From positions 36,256 through 100,255 of the forward strand of contig NZ_MVHC01000014.1 of the NCBI RefSeq assembly GCF_002086455.1: a DNA stretch of 64,000 bases, written 5' to 3'. Of this stretch, positions 40,126-48,309 are shown piece after piece. Source of the DNA: Mycolicibacter algericus DSM 45454 (GTDB lineage Bacteria > Actinomycetota > Actinomycetes > Mycobacteriales > Mycobacteriaceae). Position numbers and translations under genes: made by a program. Numbering within the stretch: the first letter of the stretch is position 1; the number at the start of each line of letters is the position of its first letter. Below the pieces are notes generated by a model, which was not told where the DNA came from, did not search any database, and saw only the letters and a list, made by a program, of their open reading frames with translations.

Positions 40126-40689
40126 GTGCGGGGCAGCGAATGGGCGGTGTGCGTCTACTGTGCGTCCGGCCCGACCGACCCGGCGCTGCTGGCGCTGGCC
40201 GCCAAAGTCGGTGCGGCGATCGCGCAACGGGGCTGGACGCTGGTGTGGGGTGGCGGCAACATCTCGGCGATGGGCGCACTGGCGGTGGCCGTCCGGCAGC
40301 ACGGTGGCCGCACCGTCGGAGTGATCCCCAAGGCGTTGCTGCACCGCGAGGTGGCCGACGTCGAATCCGACGAGCTGATCGTCACCGACACCATGCGGGA
40401 GCGCAAACAGGTCATGGACCAACGCGCGGACGCGTTTCTGACCCTGCCCGGCGGGATCGGCACGTTGGAGGAGCTGTTCGAGACGTGGACCGGCCGGTAT
40501 CTGGGACTGCACGACAAACCGGTCGTGCTGCTGGATCCGGACGGCCACTACGCGGGATTGTGGGCCTGGATGTCGGGGCTGCTCGACGCCGGGTTCGTGT
40601 CCCAGCGTGCGATGGACCGGCTGCTGGTGGTCGACGAGCTCGAGACGGCACTGGACGCCTGCGCACCCGGTACTGCCGGTACCGACTAG
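40126..40689 (+). CDS. log: LOG-family cytokinin riboside 5'-monophosphate phosphoribohydrolase
   Basis: 187 residues, the same length as Rv1205. The Rossmann-like LOG fold has VCVYCASGPTDPALL, GWTLVWGGGNISAMG, MRERKQ and the signature PGGIGTLEE; the R and PGGxGTxxE residues form the active site. The family releases free cytokinins from riboside monophosphates; in M. tuberculosis this protein makes cytokinins whose aldehyde breakdown products link to proteasome-dependent nitric oxide sensitivity. The start at GTG 40126 gives SEWAVCVYCASG immediately. Confidence 0.92.
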   Translation: MRGSEWAVCVYCASGPTDPALLALAAKVGAAIAQRGWTLVWGGGNISAMGALAVAVRQHGGRTVGVIPKALLHREVADVESDELIVTDTMRERKQVMDQRADAFLTLPGGIGTLEELFETWTGRYLGLHDKPVVLLDPDGHYAGLWAWMSGLLDAGFVSQRAMDRLLVVDELETALDACAPGTAGTD

Positions 40690-40782
40690 GCTGTATTTTC
40701 GCAGCCGACCCGCTGCGCCCGGCGCCGCCGTGCTGGCGTCGTCTGGGCTGCCTTCAGCACCTGCCTACCCCGAGGGGATACC

Positions 40783-42564
40783 GTGTCCGATCACAATTCC
40801 GGGACCCGGATCGGGCTGACCGACATCGCGACTCGGCTGCCCGTGCTCGTCGCCGACTTGCCGGCGATGCTGCGTGGGATGCGGACCGGCCTGCTGGCCC
40901 GACCCACCTCCAAGGCGTCGATCGGCAAGGTCTTTCAGGACCGCGCCGCCAAACACGCCGACCGCGTCTTCATCCGGTTCGGTGATCAGCAGCTGACCTA
41001 CCGGGAGGCCAATGCGACCGTCAACCGCTTTGCCGCGGTGTTGGCCGCTCGCGGCGTCGGCCACGGCGACGTCGTCGGGGTGATGCTGCGCAACTCACCC
41101 AATGCGGTGCTGATGATGCTGGCCGTCGTCAAATGCGGTGCGATCGCCGGGATGGTCAACTACCACCAGCGCGGCGACGTGCTGGTCCACAGCCTCGGCC
41201 TACTGGAAGCCAAACTGCTGATCGTCGAGTCGGATCTGGTCAGCGCCGTGCACGACAGCGGCGCGACCGCCGAGCCGGTCACCATCGAGGAGTTCGAGCG
41301 GCTGGCCGCCACCGCGCCCGCCGACAACCCGGTCTCGGTCGAGGCGGTGCTGGCCAAGGACACCGCGTTCTACATCTTCACCTCCGGTACCACCGGCTAT
41401 CCCAAGGCCAGTGTGATGACGCACTACCGGTGGCTGCGGGCGCTGGCCACGTTCGGCGGAATCGGGCTGCGGCTGCGGGGCAGCGACACGCTGTACTGCT
41501 GCTTGCCGCTCTACCACAACAATGCGCTGACGGTCGCGGTGTCCTCGGTGCTCAACTCCGGCGCGACACTGGCGCTGGGCAAATCGTTCTCCGCCTCACG
41601 ATTCTGGGATGAGGTGATCGCCGCGGACGCCACCGCGTTCGTCTACATCGGCGAAGTCTGCCGGTACCTGCTCAACCAGCCGGCCAAGCCGACCGACCGG
41701 GCCCACAAGGTGCGGGTGATCGCCGGCAACGGGCTGCGGCCGGAGATCTGGGACGAGTTCACCGACCGGTTCGGCATCAAGCGGGTCTGCGAGTTCTACG
41801 CCGCCAGCGAGAGCAACAGTGCATTCCTCAACGTGCTCAACGTGCCGCGCAGCACCGGGTTGTACCCGCTGCCGCTGGCCTACGTGGAGTACGACCACGA
41901 CACCGGGCAACCGCTGCGCGGCGAGGACGGCTGGGTGCGCCGGGTGCCGTCGGGGCAACCCGGGCTGCTGCTGAGCCCGGTGAACAGGCTGTCGCCGTTC
42001 GACGGCTACACCGATCCGGAGGCCAACGAGAAGAAGCTGGTGCGCAACGCCTTCCGGGACGGGGACTGCTGGTTCAACACCGGTGACCTGATGCGCCCGC
42101 AGGGTATGGGCCACGCCGCGTTCGTCGACCGGCTCGGCGACACCTTCCGGTGGAAGGGCGAGAACGTCGCCACCACCCAGGTCGAGGCCGCGTTGTCCGC
42201 CGACGAATCGGTCGAGGAATGCGCCGTCTACGGCGTCGAGGTGCCCGACACCGGTGGCCGTGCCGGGATGGCCGCGGTCAAACTGCGTGACGGTGCGTCG
42301 TTCGACGGGGCCCGGCTGGCCGCCACAGTCTACGACCGGCTGCCGTCGTATGCGGTTCCGCTGTTCGTGCGGCTGGTGGAAACGATGGCGCACACCACCA
42401 CATTCAAGAGCCGCAAGGTGGAGCTGCGGGAGCAGGGCTACGGCGGCGGTGGTGCGGTCATCGAGGACCCGCTGTACGTGCTGGCCGGCCGCGGCGAAGG
42501 CTACGTGCCCTTCTACGCCGACTACCCCGGCGAAGTAGCGGCGGGTCAGCGACCGAAGGGCTGA
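40783..42564 (+). CDS. fadD6: Long-chain fatty acyl-CoA synthetase FadD6 (FATP-type)
   Basis: 593 residues, like Rv1206. ANL motifs: FTSGTTGYPKASVMTHYR, the FATP-type YAASESN, CWFNTGDLMRPQGMG, and DRLGDTFRWKGENVATTQVE, the stretch shared with FATP transporters/very-long-chain synthetases. The C-terminal catalytic lysine is probably in TTTFKSRK. It activates long-chain fatty acids to CoA thioesters at the membrane or in the cytosol. GTG 40783 is used; 93 bases separate it from the LOG gene. A long hairpin follows the stop. Confidence 0.93.
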   Translation: MSDHNSGTRIGLTDIATRLPVLVADLPAMLRGMRTGLLARPTSKASIGKVFQDRAAKHADRVFIRFGDQQLTYREANATVNRFAAVLAARGVGHGDVVGVMLRNSPNAVLMMLAVVKCGAIAGMVNYHQRGDVLVHSLGLLEAKLLIVESDLVSAVHDSGATAEPVTIEEFERLAATAPADNPVSVEAVLAKDTAFYIFTSGTTGYPKASVMTHYRWLRALATFGGIGLRLRGSDTLYCCLPLYHNNALTVAVSSVLNSGATLALGKSFSASRFWDEVIAADATAFVYIGEVCRYLLNQPAKPTDRAHKVRVIAGNGLRPEIWDEFTDRFGIKRVCEFYAASESNSAFLNVLNVPRSTGLYPLPLAYVEYDHDTGQPLRGEDGWVRRVPSGQPGLLLSPVNRLSPFDGYTDPEANEKKLVRNAFRDGDCWFNTGDLMRPQGMGHAAFVDRLGDTFRWKGENVATTQVEAALSADESVEECAVYGVEVPDTGGRAGMAAVKLRDGASFDGARLAATVYDRLPSYAVPLFVRLVETMAHTTTFKSRKVELREQGYGGGGAVIEDPLYVLAGRGEGYVPFYADYPGEVAAGQRPKG

Positions 42565-42580
42565 CTCTTCTGCTTCTGCA

Positions 42581-42639
42581 CCGAAACCGACGTTTTGCAG
42601 GCCGCTACTCGGACTTTCTCTGCGAAACGTCGGTTTCGG
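42581..42639. terminator. 20-bp stem hairpin after fadD6
   Basis: CCGAAACCGACGTTTTGCAG (42581-42600) and CTGCGAAACGTCGGTTTCGG (42620-42639) pair over 20 bases with one G-T wobble around a 19-base loop. It lies 16 bases after the fadD6 stop and 51 bases before folP2. It may stop transcription in either direction or be a dispersed repeat; similar sequences occur between genes of other mycobacteria as far as I recall. No U-tract is seen. Confidence 0.6.
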
Positions 42640-42690
42640 CGGGTCAGGGCTGACGATTGCGGTCCCACATCCACCAGGCACCATGGAGCA

Positions 42691-43566
42691 GTGCAGTCCC
42701 ACTTCTGCGGTCGTCCGGTAGCGGCCGATCGCGCGCTGATCATGGCGATCATCAACCGCACCCCCGACTCCTTCTACGACGCCGGCGCCACCTTCGACGA
42801 CGACGCGGCCAAGTCGGCGGTGCACCAGGCGGTGGCCGACGGGGCAGACGTCATCGACATCGGCGGGGTCAAGGCCGGGCCGGGGCAGACCGTCGACGCC
42901 GATGCCGAGACCGCCCGGGTGGTTCCGTTCATCGAGTGGCTGCGCGGCGCCTACCCCGACCAGCTGATCAGTGTCGACACCTGGCGCTCGGAGGTGGCAA
43001 AACGCGCCTGCGCCGCGGGCGCCGACCTGATCAACGACACCTGGGGTGGTGTCGACCCGCAGCTGCCGGCGGTCGCCGCGGAGTTCGGTGTCGGCCTGGT
43101 CTGCTCGCACACCGGCGGCGCCGCGCCGCGGACCCGCCCGTTCCGGGTGAGCTACGGCACCACCGTGGACGGGGTGGTGGATGCGGTGATCGACGAGGTC
43201 ACCGCGGCCGCGCAGCGGGCGGTGGCGGCCGGGGTGCCGCGCGAGAAGGTGCTGATCGACCCGACCCACGATTTCGGCAAGAACACCTTCCACGGGCTAG
43301 CGTTGTTGCGACACACGGAGAGGCTGGTCGCTACCGGATGGCCGGTGCTGATGGCGCTCTCCAACAAAGACTTCATCGGGGAGACTCTCGGTGTGGGTCT
43401 GACCGAACGACTGGAGGGAACGCTGGCGGCCACCGCGCTGGCGGCGGCCGCCGGAGCCCGGATGTTCCGGGTGCACGAGGTCGGGCCGACTCGGCGCGTC
43501 CTGGAGATGGTGGCATCCATCCAGGGCGTGCGGGCCCCGACCCGCACAGTAAGGGGTTTAGCATGA
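42691..43566 (+). CDS. folP2: Dihydropteroate synthase homologue FolP2
   Basis: 291 residues from GTG 42691, with a GGAG ribosome site. TIM-barrel DHPS family: MAIINRTPDSFYDAG, DVIDIGGVKAGPG, ISVDTWR and LINDTWGG are the usual blocks, and the end ARMFRVHEVGPTRRVLEMV is normal. In M. tuberculosis the parallel protein Rv1207 was reported to lack DHPS activity, folP1 being the functional enzyme. The pABA/sulfonamide loop differs from FolP1 type. It is the first gene of a coupled unit with gpgS (4-base overlap). Its true reaction is open. Confidence 0.9.
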   Translation: MQSHFCGRPVAADRALIMAIINRTPDSFYDAGATFDDDAAKSAVHQAVADGADVIDIGGVKAGPGQTVDADAETARVVPFIEWLRGAYPDQLISVDTWRSEVAKRACAAGADLINDTWGGVDPQLPAVAAEFGVGLVCSHTGGAAPRTRPFRVSYGTTVDGVVDAVIDEVTAAAQRAVAAGVPREKVLIDPTHDFGKNTFHGLALLRHTERLVATGWPVLMALSNKDFIGETLGVGLTERLEGTLAATALAAAAGARMFRVHEVGPTRRVLEMVASIQGVRAPTRTVRGLA

Positions 43567-44510
43567 CCGACCTGGTCGCGGGGCTGGGTGACACCCGGCT
43601 GGCCGGGCGCACCTGGAACCGTCCGGACTGGACGGTCGCCGAGTTGGTGGCGGCCAAGGCCGAGACCGGGCGCACCGTCTCGGTGGTGCTGCCCGCGTTG
43701 AACGAGCAGGCGACCATCGAATCGGTCATCGACAGCATCACCCCGCTGCTCGACAACCTGGTCGACGAACTGATCGTGCTGGATTCGGGTTCCACCGACG
43801 ACACCGAGATCCGGTCCATCGCCGCGGGCGCTCGCGTCGTCAGCCGCGAACAGGCCGTCCCCGAGGTGCCCCCGCAGCCCGGCAAGGGCGAAGCGCTGTG
43901 GCGCTCACTGGCCGCGACCAGCGGCGACATCGTGGTATTCGTGGACTCCGACCTCATCGACCCCGACCCGATGTTCGTTCCCAACCTGGTCGGGCCGCTG
44001 CTCACCGGCGACAACGTCCATCTGGTCAAGGGCTTCTACCGGCGGCCGCTGAAGGTCAACGGCACCGAGGACGCCACCGGCGGCGGCCGGGTCACCGAGT
44101 TGGTCGCCCGCCCGCTGCTGACCGCACTGCGGCCCGACCTGGGCGCTGTGCTGCAGCCGCTGGGCGGGGAGTACGCCGGCAGTCGCGAGCTGCTGGCGTC
44201 GGTGCCGTTCGCGCCCGGCTACGGCGTGGAGATCGGCTTGTTGATCGATACCTACGACCGGTTGGGCCTGGATGCGATCGCCCAGGTCAACCTGGGAGTG
44301 CGGGCCCACCGCAACCGCCCGCTGGCCGAGCTGGCCGTGATGAGCCGCCAAGTGGTCGCCACCCTGTTGTCGCGGTGCGGCGTCCCCGACTCCGGCGTCG
44401 GGCTCACCCAGTTCTTCGCCGCCGGTGCCGACGGCACCGACTACCTGCCGCGCACCACGCCGCTGTCACTGGTGGACCGGCCGCCGATGAACACGTTGCG
44501 TCAGCGCTGA
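43563..44510 (+). CDS. gpgS: Glucosyl-3-phosphoglycerate synthase GpgS
   Basis: 315 residues from ATG 43563 (ATGA with folP2). GT-A fold family GT81: VSVVLPALNEQATIESVI, LDSGSTDDTE and the metal-binding DXD as FVDSDLI, then LQPLGGEYAGSRELL and the acceptor region GYGVEIGLLID. The enzyme moves glucose from UDP-glucose (or other NDP-glucose) to 3-phosphoglycerate, the first step of methylglucose lipopolysaccharide synthesis. Equivalent to Rv1208. Downstream genes in the same direction follow after 37 bases. Confidence 0.95.
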   Translation: MTDLVAGLGDTRLAGRTWNRPDWTVAELVAAKAETGRTVSVVLPALNEQATIESVIDSITPLLDNLVDELIVLDSGSTDDTEIRSIAAGARVVSREQAVPEVPPQPGKGEALWRSLAATSGDIVVFVDSDLIDPDPMFVPNLVGPLLTGDNVHLVKGFYRRPLKVNGTEDATGGGRVTELVARPLLTALRPDLGAVLQPLGGEYAGSRELLASVPFAPGYGVEIGLLIDTYDRLGLDAIAQVNLGVRAHRNRPLAELAVMSRQVVATLLSRCGVPDSGVGLTQFFAAGADGTDYLPRTTPLSLVDRPPMNTLRQR

Positions 44511-44534
44511 GCACACCCGTGCGGTCGAATGAGG

Positions 44535-44540
44535 CACTAT
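44535..44540 (+). promoter_or_regulatory. -10-like CACTAT before the DivIVA-like gene
   Basis: CACTAT (consensus A and final T kept, first T replaced) ends 7 bases before GTG 44548 and may give an internal leaderless transcript. Confidence 0.35.
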
Positions 44541-44547
44541 CGATCCC

Positions 44548-44859
44548 GTGACACTGGTGTTGCTGTATCTCGTGGTGCTCGTCCTGATCGCGTTGCTGCT
44601 GTTCGGGGTGGCCAGTGTGCTGTTCGGCCGGGGCGAGCAGCTGCCGCCGCTGCCCCGGGCGACGACGGCGACCATGCTGCCGGCCTCCGGGGTCACCGGC
44701 GCCGACGTCGAGGCGGTGAAGTTCTCCCAGGTGCTGCGCGGCTACAACACCGGTGAGGTCGACTGGGTGCTGGAGCGCCTCGGCGCAGAACTCGACCAGT
44801 TGCGCGGGCAGCTGGCCGCGGCGCAGGCGCTCGCCGCGGATCCGTCGGAGCAGAATTGA
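44548..44859 (+). CDS. Single-pass membrane protein with a short DivIVA-like segment (Rv1209-like)
   Basis: 103 residues. One N-terminal membrane helix (LVLLYLVVLVLIALLLFGVA) and a cytoplasmic tail containing VEAVKFSQVLRGYNTGEVDW followed by a helix LERLGAELDQLRGQL. The F-S-x-x-x-RGYNxxEVD pattern is that of the DivIVA N-terminal domain found in Wag31-like proteins, but the long coiled coil is missing. Function unknown; polar targeting is possible. It overlaps tagA by 4 bases. Confidence 0.8.
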   Translation: MTLVLLYLVVLVLIALLLFGVASVLFGRGEQLPPLPRATTATMLPASGVTGADVEAVKFSQVLRGYNTGEVDWVLERLGAELDQLRGQLAAAQALAADPSEQN

Positions 44860-45428
44860 CCGGCGCGCCCGACGACGGCCTGGTGCGGTGCGCCTGGTCC
44901 GATGGATCAGCGCTGTACCGCGATTACCACGACCGGGAGTGGGGCCGTCCGGTGCGTGAGGCGACCGCACTGTTCGAGCGGATCAGCTTGGAGGCCTTCC
45001 AGAGCGGGCTGTCGTGGCTGGTGATTCTGCGCAAGCGGGAGAATTTCCGGCGCGCGTTCGCCGACTTCGATGTCGAGACCGTCGCGCGCTACACCGATGC
45101 CGACGTGGCCCGGCTGATGGCCGATGCCGGCATCGTGCGCAACCGGGCCAAGATCGAGGCGACGATCGCCAACGCGCGGGCCACCATCGCCCTGGGATCC
45201 ACCGATTTGGCGGAGCTGTTGTGGTCATTCGCCCCGCCGGCGCGCCCCCGGCCCGCCGATCTGTCGGAAATTCCGGCCGTCACGCCAGAATCCACGGCGA
45301 TGGCGCGCGAATTGAAGCGGCGCGGGTTCCGATTCGTGGGACCGACGACCGCCTACGCATTGATGCAGGCCACGGGCATGGTCGACGATCACCTTCAGTC
45401 CTGTTGGGTGCCGACGGTGACCGCCTAG
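44856..45428 (+). CDS. tagA: DNA-3-methyladenine glycosylase I
   Basis: 190 residues from TTG 44856 (TTGA overlap). TagI family signature at the start, VRCAWSDGSALYRDYHDREWGRPV, with the conserved acid pair; then LFERISLEAFQSGLSWLVILRKRENFRRAF and the C-terminal FVGPTTAYALMQATGMVDDH with the zinc-binding Cys/His elements (C12, H27 region, H and C near the end). The enzyme excises 3-methyladenine from alkylated DNA. Homologue of Rv1210. Confidence 0.95.
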   Translation: MTGAPDDGLVRCAWSDGSALYRDYHDREWGRPVREATALFERISLEAFQSGLSWLVILRKRENFRRAFADFDVETVARYTDADVARLMADAGIVRNRAKIEATIANARATIALGSTDLAELLWSFAPPARPRPADLSEIPAVTPESTAMARELKRRGFRFVGPTTAYALMQATGMVDDHLQSCWVPTVTA

Positions 45429-45594
45429 ATCCATTAAAATGCACTCCGGAATCGGGTCTTGTGCACGCGGCGACGCTGATAGGGAAGAATGGCGTGGTGA
45501 AACTGCAGTTCGATGCCGGATGCTGCGATCGCGGTGCACAGCCGGCGCAGATCAAGGGCACGGCCGGTGGGCTGGTACCTGGAGGGAGCACTCG

Positions 45595-45762
45595 ATGGCG
45601 GCGATGAAGCCCCGGACCGGTGACGGTCCACTGGAAGCGACCAAAGAGGGGCGCGGCATCGTGATGCGGGTACCGCTTGAGGGTGGTGGACGACTGGTCG
45701 TCGAACTGACTCCGGACGAGGCCGCTGCACTGGGCGACGAACTCAAAGCCGTCACGAGCTGA
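45595..45762 (+). CDS. DUF3117 small conserved protein (Rv1211-like)
   Basis: 55 residues from ATG 45595, with GGAGGGA upstream. The sequence MKPRTGDGPLEATKEGRGIV and the C-terminal VELTPDEAAALGDELK are almost invariant across actinobacteria. No function is established. The longer open frame upstream is not conserved. Its near identity with homologues at this size indicates strong selection. Confidence 0.93.
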   Translation: MAAMKPRTGDGPLEATKEGRGIVMRVPLEGGGRLVVELTPDEAAALGDELKAVTS

Positions 45763-45788
45763 CCGGCGGTCCGCCTGCCGGCGGACTG

Positions 45789-46955
45789 TCAGCCGGCGCC
45801 CAGTTGCCGATACACGGCGTGGGTCTGCTCGGCGACGCGCGGCCACGAGAAGACCTCCTCGCAGCGGAGCCTGCCGGCCTCGCCGTAACGCCGGGCGGTT
45901 GTCGGGTCGCCGATCAGCGCGTTGACCGCCGCGGCCAGGCCGGTGCAGTAGCCGTCCGGGTCGGCGGGGTCGTAGTGCACCAACGACCCGGTGACGCCGT
46001 CAGTGACCACCTCGGGTATGCCGCCGACGTCGGAGGCCACCACGGCCGTGCCGCAGGCCATCGCCTCGAGGTTGACGATGCCCAACGGCTCGTAGACCGA
46101 AGGGCAGACGAACACGGTTGCTGCCGAGAGTAACTCGCGGATCTGCCGTGCCGGCAGGGTCTCCTGGATCCAGAACACCCCGCTGCGGGTGGCGGCCAGA
46201 GCCGCGACGGCGGCGCTCACCTCGGCGGCGATCTCCGGGGTGTCGGGCGCGCCGGCGCACAACACCAACTGCGCCTCCGGATGGAACCGATGCGCGGCGG
46301 CCACCAGATGGGCGACCCCCTTCTGCCGCGTGATCCGTCCGACGAACGCCACCATGGGCCGGTCAGGCTCCACGCCGAGTTCGGCCAGCATCGACGACGC
46401 CGTCGTGGCCGGCTGCGGACACCACACCTCGGTGTCGATGCCGCTGTAGATGACGTGGACGCGGTCGGGCCGCAACTCCGGGTAGACCCGCAGCAGGTCG
46501 TCGCGCATAGCCGAGCTGACCGCGATCACGGCGTCGGCCGCGGTCGTCGCCAGCTGCTCCACCCAGGACGACACCCGGTAGCCGCCGCCCAGTTGCTCGG
46601 CCTTCCAGGGGCGCAGCGGCTCCAGCGAATGCGCGGTCAGCACATGGGGGATGTCGTAGAGCAGTGCCGCCAGTCGGCCGGCCAGAGCGGTGTACCAAGT
46701 GTGTGAGTGAGCGACGTCGGCCGTGCCGACGGCGTCGGCCATCGTCAGGTCCGCCGACAGGGTGCCCAGCGCCGGATTCGCATCCCGCAGTGCCGGATCC
46801 GGCTGATGCGCCGTCGCACCCGGCCGGGGCGCGCCCATGCAGTGCACGTCGACGTGGCACAACCGGCGCAATGCCTCCACCAGGTTCGTCACATGGACGC
46901 CCGCGCCACCATAGATATCCGGGGGGTACTCCCGGGTCAGCATCGCCACCCGCAT
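45789..46955 (-). CDS. glgM: Alpha-maltose-1-phosphate synthase GlgM (annotated GlgA)
   Basis: 388 residues from ATG 46955. GT-B glycosyltransferase, family GT4: [20 protein letters not shown] for the acceptor domain, then the donor-domain [14 protein letters not shown] and the E-x7-E motif in [16 protein letters not shown]. It uses ADP-glucose and glucose 1-phosphate to make maltose 1-phosphate, substrate of GlgE for alpha-glucan. The neighbour glgC supplies ADP-glucose. A longer upstream frame overlapping glgC exists without homology and is rejected. TACGGT 5 bases before the ATG is a possible -10. Confidence 0.93.
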   Translation of the reverse strand: MRVAMLTREYPPDIYGGAGVHVTNLVEALRRLCHVDVHCMGAPRPGATAHQPDPALRDANPALGTLSADLTMADAVGTADVAHSHTWYTALAGRLAALLYDIPHVLTAHSLEPLRPWKAEQLGGGYRVSSWVEQLATTAADAVIAVSSAMRDDLLRVYPELRPDRVHVIYSGIDTEVWCPQPATTASSMLAELGVEPDRPMVAFVGRITRQKGVAHLVAAAHRFHPEAQLVLCAGAPDTPEIAAEVSAAVAALAATRSGVFWIQETLPARQIRELLSAATVFVCPSVYEPLGIVNLEAMACGTAVVASDVGGIPEVVTDGVTGSLVHYDPADPDGYCTGLAAAVNALIGDPTTARRYGEAGRLRCEEVFSWPRVAEQTHAVYRQLGAG

Positions 46956-47063
46956 AACGCACCGTAGCGGTCGGCGGCGGGTGGGCGCGCGGCGGATGAC
47001 CCGCCGATGCGGACCAACGGTCAACAATCGTGCTGTCCACTGGCAGGTCCTCGAAACGGCCGA

Positions 47064-47069
47064 TAGGTT
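47064..47069 (+). promoter_or_regulatory. -10 hexamer TAGGTT for leaderless glgC
   Basis: TAGGTT is followed by TGGGGCT and ATG 47077. Confidence 0.5.
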
Positions 47070-47076
47070 TGGGGCT

Positions 47077-48291
47077 ATGAGGGAAGCGCCGCACGTTCTG
47101 GGCATCGTGCTGGCCGGAGGAGAGGGCAAGCGGCTTCATCCGCTGACCGTCGACCGGGCCAAGCCGGCTGTTCCGTTCGGCGGCGCCTACCGGCTCATCG
47201 ACTTCGTGCTGTCGAATCTGGTCAATGCGCGTTACCTGCGGATCTGCGTTCTGACGCAGTACAAGTCGCACTCGCTGGACCGGCACATCTCGCAGAACTG
47301 GCGGCTGAGCGGCCTGGCGGGGGAGTACATCACCCCGGTGCCGGCCCAGCAGCGGCTCGGGCCGCGCTGGTACACCGGGTCCGCCGATGCCATCTATCAG
47401 TCGCTGAACCTGATCTTCGATGAAGACCCGGAATACATCGTGGTTTTCGGCGCCGACCACGTCTACCGGATGGATCCCGAACAGATGGTGCGTTTCCACG
47501 TCGACAGCGGCGCCGGTGCGACGGTCGCCGGGGTGCGGGTGCCGCGCGCCGAGGCGTCGTCGTTCGGCTGTATCGACGCCGACGAGTCCGGGCGGATCCG
47601 CAGCTTTGTGGAGAAGCCGGCGAACCCGCCCGGTACGCCGGACGACCCGGAAAGCACCTACGTCTCGATGGGCAACTACATCTTCACCACCAAGGTGCTC
47701 ATCGACGCGATCCGCGCCGACGCCGACGATGACCACTCCGACCACGACATGGGCGGCGACATCATTCCCCGCCTGGTGGCCGACGGCATGGCCGCCGTCT
47801 ACGACTTCTCCGACAACGAGGTGCCCGGCGCCACCGAGCGTGACCGCGGCTACTGGCGGGACGTCGGAACCCTCGACGCGTTCTACGACGCCCACATGGA
47901 TCTGGTGTCGGCGCACCCGGTTTTCAACCTGTACAACAAGCGCTGGCCGATCCACGGCGCGACCGAGAACCTGGCGCCGGCGAAGTTCGTCAACGGTGGC
48001 ACCGCGCAGGAATCGGTGGTCGGCGCCGGCAGTGTCATCTCGGCCGGCTCGGTGCGCAATTCGGTGTTGTCGTCCAACGTCGTGATCGACGACGGCGCGA
48101 TCGTGGAGGACAGCGTCATCATGCCCGGGACCCGGGTGGGGCGCGGTGCGGTGGTGCGTCACGCGATCCTGGACAAGAACGTCGTGGTGGGTCCCGGCGA
48201 GATGATCGGTGTCGACCTGGAGAAGGACCGTGAGCGGTTCTCGATCAGCGCCGACGGCGTGGTCGCGGTCGGCAAGGGTGTCTGGATCTAA
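47077..48291 (+). CDS. glgC: Glucose-1-phosphate adenylyltransferase GlgC
   Basis: 404 residues. Nucleotidyltransferase motif [20 protein letters not shown] with the catalytic GGxGxRLxPLT, the glucose-phosphate site in [11 protein letters not shown], and the C-terminal left-handed beta helix ([20 protein letters not shown]). It makes ADP-glucose from ATP and glucose 1-phosphate for glycogen, capsular glucan and the GlgM reaction. It is divergent from glgM with 121 bases between, and its stop lies 18 bases from the convergent PGRS gene. Confidence 0.96.
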   Translation: MREAPHVLGIVLAGGEGKRLHPLTVDRAKPAVPFGGAYRLIDFVLSNLVNARYLRICVLTQYKSHSLDRHISQNWRLSGLAGEYITPVPAQQRLGPRWYTGSADAIYQSLNLIFDEDPEYIVVFGADHVYRMDPEQMVRFHVDSGAGATVAGVRVPRAEASSFGCIDADESGRIRSFVEKPANPPGTPDDPESTYVSMGNYIFTTKVLIDAIRADADDDHSDHDMGGDIIPRLVADGMAAVYDFSDNEVPGATERDRGYWRDVGTLDAFYDAHMDLVSAHPVFNLYNKRWPIHGATENLAPAKFVNGGTAQESVVGAGSVISAGSVRNSVLSSNVVIDDGAIVEDSVIMPGTRVGRGAVVRHAILDKNVVVGPGEMIGVDLEKDRERFSISADGVVAVGKGVWI

Positions 48292-48309
48292 CCGGCCGTC
48301 GTCCCAGGG

